DNA of 64,000 bases from Eustoma russellianum (Eukaryota; Streptophyta; Magnoliopsida; Gentianales; Gentianaceae): the NCBI GenBank assembly GCA_036186865.1, contig AP025042.1, positions 19,487,869-19,551,868 on the forward strand, read 5' to 3'. This document shows positions 56,264 to 64,000 of this stretch, piece by piece. The notes under the pieces are model-generated. The model saw only the letters and a list, made by a program, of their open reading frames with translations. It did not search any database and was not told the origin of the DNA. The first letter of the stretch is position 1. Each line of letters begins with the position of its first letter. Made by a program: the position numbers and the translations under genes.

Positions 56264-59200
56264 TGTGGCGCCCCGCACCACGGCCCTGCCGAAGTCGGTG
56301 CACCCCGCCGTACTTCACTAAGGAGAGTACTAGGCGTCATCCATACGCGTCGTGATCCATGATAGAAATGCATGGATTTTCGTGCTTACGCACAAATAAG
56401 TAAGCGAAACCGTGGCAGAATTTAAAACTTCAAATTAAAAACATCATCACAACCATTCCAAGTTTACAACCCACATCAAATGTATCAGAAAGTGATAAAA
56501 GCCAATTGTTTTTCCATCTCAATTACATAACTCAGTCATCCCTTAAAGATGGCATGTCCGGTCTCCTAAATCTGGCCATCCTTCACTGCACTCACGGGTA
56601 GGGAACCCTAGGTTCGTCATCGATCCACTCTACTTTGTCTCCTGCCACCTATGGGAGGAAAAAAAATAGGGTGAGTGACAATGTCACCAGCAAGTATACT
56701 ATAATAATCATGGGTTAAATGGGAAGTGCGAACAAGAACCGAACCCCAAAAAATTTTGGTTCAGAAGCATACGTGTCCTCCGTCCAATACTCGATAGGGA
56801 TCATCACTTAATGTAGCAAGATCATAACTTAATTAAAATCATCACTCAAAGCAGAATATAACATTAAAAGACTGTATCTCGTATCGATGAATAACACAAT
56901 AAGAATCATCACTTAGGGTCTACGAGGTCATCATAACATAAATCTCATGTGTCGCTTCATGAATGTAATATGCATGCATATGTACGTGTTATGCATCGAG
57001 ATGAAAATGGAAATATGATCTTTCATGCTTTTCTTTAAAATCATCATCGTCGTAAAATAGCAGAGTGTTCATATCTATCTTCCCGGATCTGAGGCGGTAA
57101 CTTCTCCCCTTCGAATCTATTATTCCCGGATTCGGAACGGTAACGTCATCTTACTTGTCGGGTCTATTCTTTCCGGACCCGCGCGGTCATTCTTATCATC
57201 ATCATCAGGCCTATTATCTCCGGGCCTGAACGGTCATACTGTCAGATCACTTAGCCCGGATCTGAGCGGGTTCTTACTGGTCAAGTTCATACTCACCCAC
57301 GGTACCGGTGGGGAATCATTCTTGCAAATCAAAATCATCTTTTGAAAACGTTTTTCATCTTTCTTTCGCATAAAAAGACATGATGTAAATCATGTACGTG
57401 ACGATGATGCGATGCATGACATGTAATATGCAAACTACAGCATAATGCGTGACATAAACGAATAGATACGTCTCGTCGCTATGCTGGAAAATTCCAGTTT
57501 AGTGGCGTCTACTTCTCCTTAGGTATTTCTTATTAAAATACACATTCCAGACCAATTGGTTCACATGTACTTCTCCTTAAATGTCATAAGTGATTGACAT
57601 GCAAGTGCTATGGAATTACGATGTCGATAAGGGAATCGGTTGTTCTTTTTCATGAAACGGTGCAACCTGAATTCTGGAATGACCAAATTCTATTATAAAA
57701 TTTATTATGACCAATCCTTTAATCTTTTTCTGGAAATTCCAACTCTCCATCCTAATAAACTCATTGAGGTAGCATCCTGTCAAAATTGAGCCTGAATACA
57801 ATTTTCTAAGGCCCGTTCCAGATCATGCAATCTTGCTACACAAATTCTGTCCATCCAGCACATTTCAGTTTGACCCGTTTTACTAGAAAATTCACTAAAA
57901 ATAAACCACAACTCATTTTGACAAAATTCCAACTTTCACCTTTTTTTTATTCATGGGGTTAGTATCATACCGAAAATTAGTGAATTTGCATACCTCTAAT
58001 GTCCATTGCTAGGCTACCAAACACGTTACTCAAATTCTGTCCAGTACAACATTTTCAGCAGGACCAATCTCAGTAGAAAATTCATTAAAAATAAACCGTG
58101 GATCCTTTTAATGAGATTACAACTCTCACATCTAACATACACATAAAACTAATAACATACCAGAAATCAATGGATTTGTAGGTTCTTAAGGTTCCTTTTC
58201 TGGTCTCACAATACAGTCCAAATTTCGGTCCAGCTCCAGAAATTTTCTAGTGATCATGTATTCTTCCTAAGTGTCCTTAGCTTACATTTTTGTCACCAAC
58301 ACTTAGCAACAATTTTGGGATGAACACACGCACCCTTCACCAACAGCTTCATTCTTCGGTGCATGCAAGAAAATGATATAGCCAAGAGCATATTAAACTT
58401 AACACACAACAAGAACAAAGCTTGTCTCCACTTCTTTACTAAGTTGACATTTTCATGTAAAATCACACATGCCTCCTTTAACCCTTCCACCGTGAGCCCC
58501 TCATCATGAAAAGAGAGAATCTTTAACACATCCATCCTAGATTAGCACATAATAATGCATGTAATCCACAAAGAACACATCTTTAGAACAAAATCTCACT
58601 TAGGCCGAAAGTTTTGGCATTCAACTTAGTATATACAACTAAGATTAGACCTTAAGTACATCTAGCCATTCATGCACACACTTTCACATCCAAACCATAA
58701 AGAGTATAGTGTACTTGCCTTTTTTCTTACTCTTCTTGGAAAGGTGTAGGGAAAGTTGAAATCTTTCTCCCTTCTTATGCATATACCCCACGGTGGTGAA
58801 GAGGAAAAAGGAGTAAGATTAGTTTACATCTTTAACTCAATATTCACTTAGAAAAAGGCTAAATGACTTACAAAAAGGAGCTTGAGTGGTATCCAAGCTT
58901 CTCTAAGCTAGAGTCCTTGAAGGCTTGAGATTCTTGAGCCTAGTGACCATTGAAGGTCACGGTTTAGGGCAAAAGAGAGGAGTGAGTCTTTGAACTAGAT
59001 AAAATACAAGAGCTTTCCTTGAATAGTTGAGGATGTACTTACCTATTCCTTCTTGATATTGTATGGATCCTAGCCTCCTTGGTATGCCCTTTGACCATAT
59101 GGTTTAGGGATGGAGGAAGTGAGGGGTATTTTTGTTGAATGTTGTGAGATGGAGATTGTTTTCTTTTTCTTGGAGGGAACCTTCTCTTTGGCTACTATGT

Positions 59201-59791
59201 TGTAGCCGTTGGGGTATAAGGGTGGGGTGAGGGTTTTACTATGGTGAGGTTAAGTAATTAACCTTAGTTACTCAATTAAATTTCTAACCTTGGTTACTTT
59301 TTAGTTAACCAAGGTTTTTTTACTACTAACCTTGGTTACTCTATGCTAATCATAGTTACTTTTGACTAACCTTAGTTACTTTTAAGTCTAGTTAGGTTAA
59401 AGGTTCATTGATTCTAGCAAAACAATCCTCCTTAATTAGCCTTCCCCCCCCCCTCTTAAACCAGCCGGCGGTTGGGGTCTTTAATGACCCCAACTAAGCC
59501 TTAGTAAATTCTTTGCTACCTTTTCTTTTTCTTTGTCAAAAATACATATCCATTCCATTTGTGTATTTCTTAAATAGTGATTTAAGAAATAGCCTTCCTT
59601 GGCTATTGGCCGAAACCTTACAAGGCCATGGGGAAATTGGGTCCTTTCTTATAATGCACATAGTACTTTTCGTAATATACTTTATAATAATGATCATTGA
59701 CTTAATCAATTACAATTGCAAGCGTATATTATCACATGTTCACTAACTCAAATCTTAGGTACAAGAAGGATTCTCTTATTGGGTTACAACA
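56264..59791 (-). repeat. Element D 5' LTR (3528 bp)
   Basis: Same ends and content as the 3' LTR with few differences, so insertion is recent. The micro-exon is at 56592-56648, the hairpin array at 57070-57264; the first stem has one mismatch here (CATATC/GATCTG). Confidence 0.96.
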
Positions 59792-59796
59792 CTATA
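59792..59796. other. Target duplication, right copy (element D)
   Basis: CTATA, identical to 47846-47850. Confidence 0.9.
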
Positions 59797-62131
59797 CACA
59801 TATATTCCGACGTACCACCGACACGTTACATATATTATAAACGTACGTCGACGTCACACCACTATATACACCTCATATTTATGAGTATATTCAGGTCTTA
59901 TATCAAATGATGTAAGTCATGGTAACGTCAAAATTATAACTACATGTTACAAGGTCATAAACCATAAAATTGATGTATCGGGTGACTGCCGAAACTTCAC
60001 CAACATGTCACATACTTGCCATATAAAGATGGCAAGCCTATATACATAAAAAATGCTTAAAACTTTCGTGGCTCACATGTTACAGTCAGCCACTAAGTCA
60101 TATTGAACTATGTTCAACTCATTTCGATAGATAATGGAGACAGATATCTATAAAGTGTTCAGTGAGGGAACAAGCAACGGCGCACACACAAATCACCCAC
60201 AATTTAGGCTAGATTTGTGAGAATTCAAACTCAATTTCATTTTTGCACATGAGCGTTTTCTAATAAGCTATTGGAGCTGAATATACACTTCATTTTATAT
60301 ATATTATGTGTGACATAATATATATTACATGTGTAAGAAGTATGAAATTAATCGGAGAAAAATCGCGCAATCGACGAAAGTCAAAAATTCGGTTTTCTAC
60401 GAACATACACTCATGGAACATTTTTGGCATAGGTGTAACATGCATCAAGACACTTTTTACACATTCAAGACATGTTAAAGTATCCTAGAAAATTCAAAAT
60501 AGCGCTGATTATTATTTACCATATATGTTTAAATATTATGCATTATTTGACAAAGCTTGCCAAAATAAAATTTCAGCACATGTGCAGGCTCTCTATACAC
60601 GCATACTATATCTACGTTGGAGCCAAGTGGAGCTTATTTGGCACTTTAATTGGTGGAAGATATGCCACACAAGATTGGTGGCATTGAAAAGGGCACCATA
60701 CAAGGAAAGAATTCAAAAGAGACACATGTTGAAAATTTCAGCACATGTCAACTAATGGTGGCCGATTTTTCCCCTTAATGATATTCAATTGTCTTCCAAA
60801 ATTAAAGAGGGATTCATGTTTGATCGTATGGTAATTATTTGACTAGAATTTGAGCATATGTTTTCAGTTTTTTTAGAATTTACAGCTCATTACAAGGGTG
60901 CCAAGGTGGACCAATCAAAAAGCGACAACTAGGCAAGGACAAGTCATCCTTCTAATCATATTGCACCAAGTAAGCAAGATTGTGTCATCTTCTATACAAG
61001 AAAATTTTCCAAGGACATTATAACTCTCAAGGTAGGAAGAACGCCCTAGGGGCGGCTAAAGGGAGATAAAATGGGGAGATAATGCAAGACAAGGCCAAGC
61101 AACAATTCATATTCTCTCAAGTGCAAAAATCTAGACTACTCTCTTCTTCTTCTTTTCTTTCTTCTTCTTCTTAGTCTCAAGCCTATCATTTATATATTCC
61201 AAATATTATATAGTCTTTGATTATATGACCTATACACGTTCATTGCTTGTAAAAGGTTGATCAAGATGTGATCAAACCTTAGTTGGATCAGTGGTGGTGT
61301 TTGTGATGAATTTGCTTGATTGTTGTGATTGTAAAAGGGTGGAGTCAGTGTTTAACTCTAGTCAGCCTTGTAGCAAGGTGTTTGTTGTGCTTAGTGATAA
61401 CAAAGAAGGTATCTTCGAAGACTGGAGTAGGTTGTTTTACCCGAACCAGTATAAAATCCTTGGTGTTCTTACTTTTCATCACTTTACTTTTAGTTTTCAG
61501 TTTTTTGCATCGATTTTATTACAACGGTAAAAATAGTAAACGATTTTCAAAAATCATAAAAATTTTCAGAAACATAGCCATACGTCCTAGTTTTCATTTG
61601 ATGCAAGTTTCACCTCATTTGGATAAGTATAAGCTAATCAAACGTTAATAGTTCTGAGACTAGGGCAATCTGATTTTCAGATTTTCAAATGCTGAGAACA
61701 TCAACGTTATTGACATACTTCCCAAAGGAATTTTCAAAAAATGTTTCAACCAATTAACACACAACTTGAGGGTCTTATCATAAAATTTTCAGACCATTTA
61801 GAGTTACCAATTAATAGTATTAAATTTTTCAATTCATAGTACAGTTTCTGGCAGATTTGCGCAATCTGACCAAAAATGTATTTTCACAAAATTAGGCTTG
61901 GATTTTTAATTTGAAATTTTCGTGAGTCACTCATAACATATGAGAGTACATTCTCACCAAATTTCATAATTTTTGGAGATATACAACTAGGTCATTTAAA
62001 TAATTCAATTCAGGATTTGAAAACAGAAATTGTTTTCAGAAGTGAGTAGTTTGGGTCAAAAAGTTTTAAAACCCAAAATTTCCGTACTCACTATTCAAAC
62101 CCCCTTCTAGCGGTTCTATACAGGTCCTACA
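59797..62131 (+). repeat. Right E LTR, continued
   Basis: Inverted homologue of the left E LTR. Ends GGTCCTACA. Total length with 47453-47850 is about 2.73 kb. The frames within (for example 59716-59910, 61291-61648) are not conserved with the left copy and are not called genes. Confidence 0.85.
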
Positions 62132-62133
62132 AG

Positions 62134-62145
62134 TGGTGTCAGAGC
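62134..62145 (+). other. Primer-binding site (right E)
   Basis: TGGTGTCAGAGC, one mismatch to the tRNA-Met complement; two bases from the LTR. Confidence 0.85.
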
Positions 62146-62223
62146 GCAGACACACTCACTACAAGAGGATCCAACAATCTCTGTGAGATGGCATCCATTA
62201 GTCACAAGACCGAATAAGAAGGT

Positions 62224-63890
62224 ATGTCGAGTCAAAGGCCTCCTCTTTTTGACGGTGAGTTCTTTATACAATGGAAACTTAGAATTAAACTCTTTCTTAT
62301 GGCTATTGATATAGACTTGTGGTCTATTATAGAAGATGATCTTTTTATTCCTTCTAAGTTATCCATGGTTGATGGTGTCACACTAGACGTCGTAAAACCA
62401 AAACAAGAATACACTAGTGATGACAAAAAGAAATTAAGTATGAATGCTAGAGCCATGAAACTTCTTTTAAATGGGTTGAGTAAAAGTGAATCGAGTCATG
62501 TGTCAAATTGCTCTAGTGCCCAAGAAATGTGGAGAATTCTTGAAATGAAACATGAAGGCACTAGTCAAATAAAAGAGTCCAAAATAAACATGTTTATGTT
62601 TACTCTTCAGCCTTTCAAGTTATTACCAAGCGAATCTATTATTGATATGGACTTACGCTTGACTAACATTTATAACTCTCTTGAGTCTCTTGGAAAAGCT
62701 TTCTCTACACATGAAAAGGTTCAAAAGGTGCTAAGAAGTCTCCCATCCGAATGGGACCCTACAACGTTTGAGGAAAGTAAAGAAACGAGATCAATAAAAA
62801 TGGAGGAACTAATCGGATCATTAAAGGTACACAAAAACAAACTGACACTAAGGAAATCGGAATCAACGTCAAAACAAGGTAAGACTATTGCTTTTAAATC
62901 AAATGAATATGTCTCGACCTCTTCCGATCATGTAGATGATAGTGATACTGAATCGAACAACGAAGATCTAATATTATTGGCTAAAGGTTTGAGAAAATTT
63001 ATGAGAAAATCATTAAAGAATAAACATAAGGTTGTTCCAACTAAGAGAAATAAAAATAAAAATAACGATAAAGACATAAAGTGCTATGAATGTGAAAAAC
63101 TTGGACATTTATCATATGACTGCCCGAATAAGGACAAACAAACAAACAAGAACCATGACAAGGATTGGAACAAAAATAGACCCGCCTCAGAAACTAAACA
63201 AAGGAATACAAGAAAAGCTCTCAAGGCCTCCACGTGGAGTGACTCATCTGACTCTGAGACTGATGAAACCGAAGAAGAGACATCACAAGTATGCTTTGCA
63301 TCCAAAGCATCAAACAAGGTATCTTCTGATTCTGATTCTTGTTCCGAACCCTCTTATGATGATTTGTTTAATCAATATCTTGAACTGCATAAATTCACAA
63401 AGACTCTTGCGAAAGAAAAGAACCGGTTAATTGAAGAAAATAAATTGCTAAAATCATCTAACACGAACCTTGTATCTCAATTAAATGATGCAAAAGAAGA
63501 GTCGTCTTGCACAATTAATGCATGGAAATCAGAGGTCTCGTCATTAACGGCAAAAAAATAATGAAATGAAATCCGAGATTTCAAATTTGAAATCAAGAAA
63601 TGTGGATTTAGAAAGAATAGTAAAACAGTTCAGTACGGGTGCAAACATGCTAGATCGTCTCTTTTCCTCACAAAAGCAAGAAAGTGACAAAAATGGATAA
63701 GGATACGTTGAGAAAAATGGAATACAAAATAAATCAACCGAATTCATTTTATCCTCATCTAAGAAACCACATGCATTCAAGACAAGCATACAACCTAAAA
63801 GGACGCCTAAATCACACTCATTTCATCTCATCGTGCTTCTTCTTTTTCATCTCATACGAAATACAATTATGCGCTGTATAGATATGAAAT
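62224..63890 (+). pseudogene. Gag (right E copia)
   Basis: Open for 445 aa (62224-63561) from MSSQRPPLFDGEFF: capsid region (LPSESIIDMDLRLTNIY, LPSEWDPTTFEES), zinc knuckle CYECEKLGHLSYDC, acidic Ser-rich stretch (STWSDSSDSETDE) and coiled coil (YLELHKFTKTLAKEKNRL). At an A7 run (about 63553) the frame ends in TAA; homology continues in another frame (ISNLKSRNVDLERIVKQF, GANMLDRLFSSQK), with a TAA at about 63698, to near 63890. Related to but distinct from family B. The rest is unrecognised up to the window end. Confidence 0.92.
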
Positions 63891-64000
63891 GAAACCATTG
63901 GTGCATACACAACATTCATACAACACAAATACATCTAGATCATGCACAGTGCACACTAACACGAAGACATATCAAAAACAAAAATCACACCATGAGCATG

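Overview
ORGANISM AND CONTENT. The window is a plant (probably eudicot) heterochromatic nest of LTR retrotransposons. No ordinary host gene, tRNA, rRNA or CRISPR was found. The plant call rests on primer-binding sites complementary to plant initiator tRNA-Met (TGGTATCAGAGC type), chromodomain-bearing Ty3/gypsy (chromovirus, Tekay/Del-like) proteins, and Ty1/copia proteins with the plant GAG-PROT-INT-RT-RH order. LAYOUT. (A) 1-10405, minus strand: Tekay-like element with long LTRs; the left LTR is cut by the window edge, and the right LTR carries a 10-N gap flanked by about 460 duplicated bases. (C) 10406-22606 and 41380-42309, plus strand: a tandem array (interior, 4.6-kb LTR, shortened interior, LTR) of a related Tekay-like family that keeps only a gag remnant and a decayed pol remnant. 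Element A sits in its first interior copy. (B) 22607-41374, minus strand: a copia tandem LTR-INT-LTR-INT-LTR inserted into the last C LTR, with one outer target duplication (CATAC/CATGC). (F) 42310-42969: the 3' tail of another Tekay-like LTR, which the C array appears to have split. (E) 42970-47850 and 59797-64000: two copies of a second copia family arranged head to head (divergent), each an LTR, primer site and gag. (D) 47851-59791, minus strand: a Tekay-like element with both LTRs and target duplication CTATA, inserted in the right E LTR just past its TATA region. Inferred order of events, oldest first: E, then F into left-E gag, C array into F, A and B into C; D independently into right E. 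HOW THE PARTS WORK. All coding sequence is retroelement gag/pol. The copia copy at 33499-36219 keeps an open 906-aa INT-RT-RH frame; nearly everything else is broken by stops, frameshifts or deletions. MOST INTERESTING. The long LTRs of the Tekay-like families A, C and D (and the F tail where present) share an undescribed-looking module. It contains several conserved 5' splice-donor-like sites, an array of 4-6 short hairpins whose stems vary in a compensating way, a second covarying hairpin, a pyrimidine tract plus CAG, and a 57-59-nt micro-exon. The micro-exon encodes a conserved peptide ending in (E)PRVPYP and a stop; its differences are mostly silent. In addition, A and D share a 71-75-nt intron inside reverse transcriptase, and D has a second one between gag and protease.
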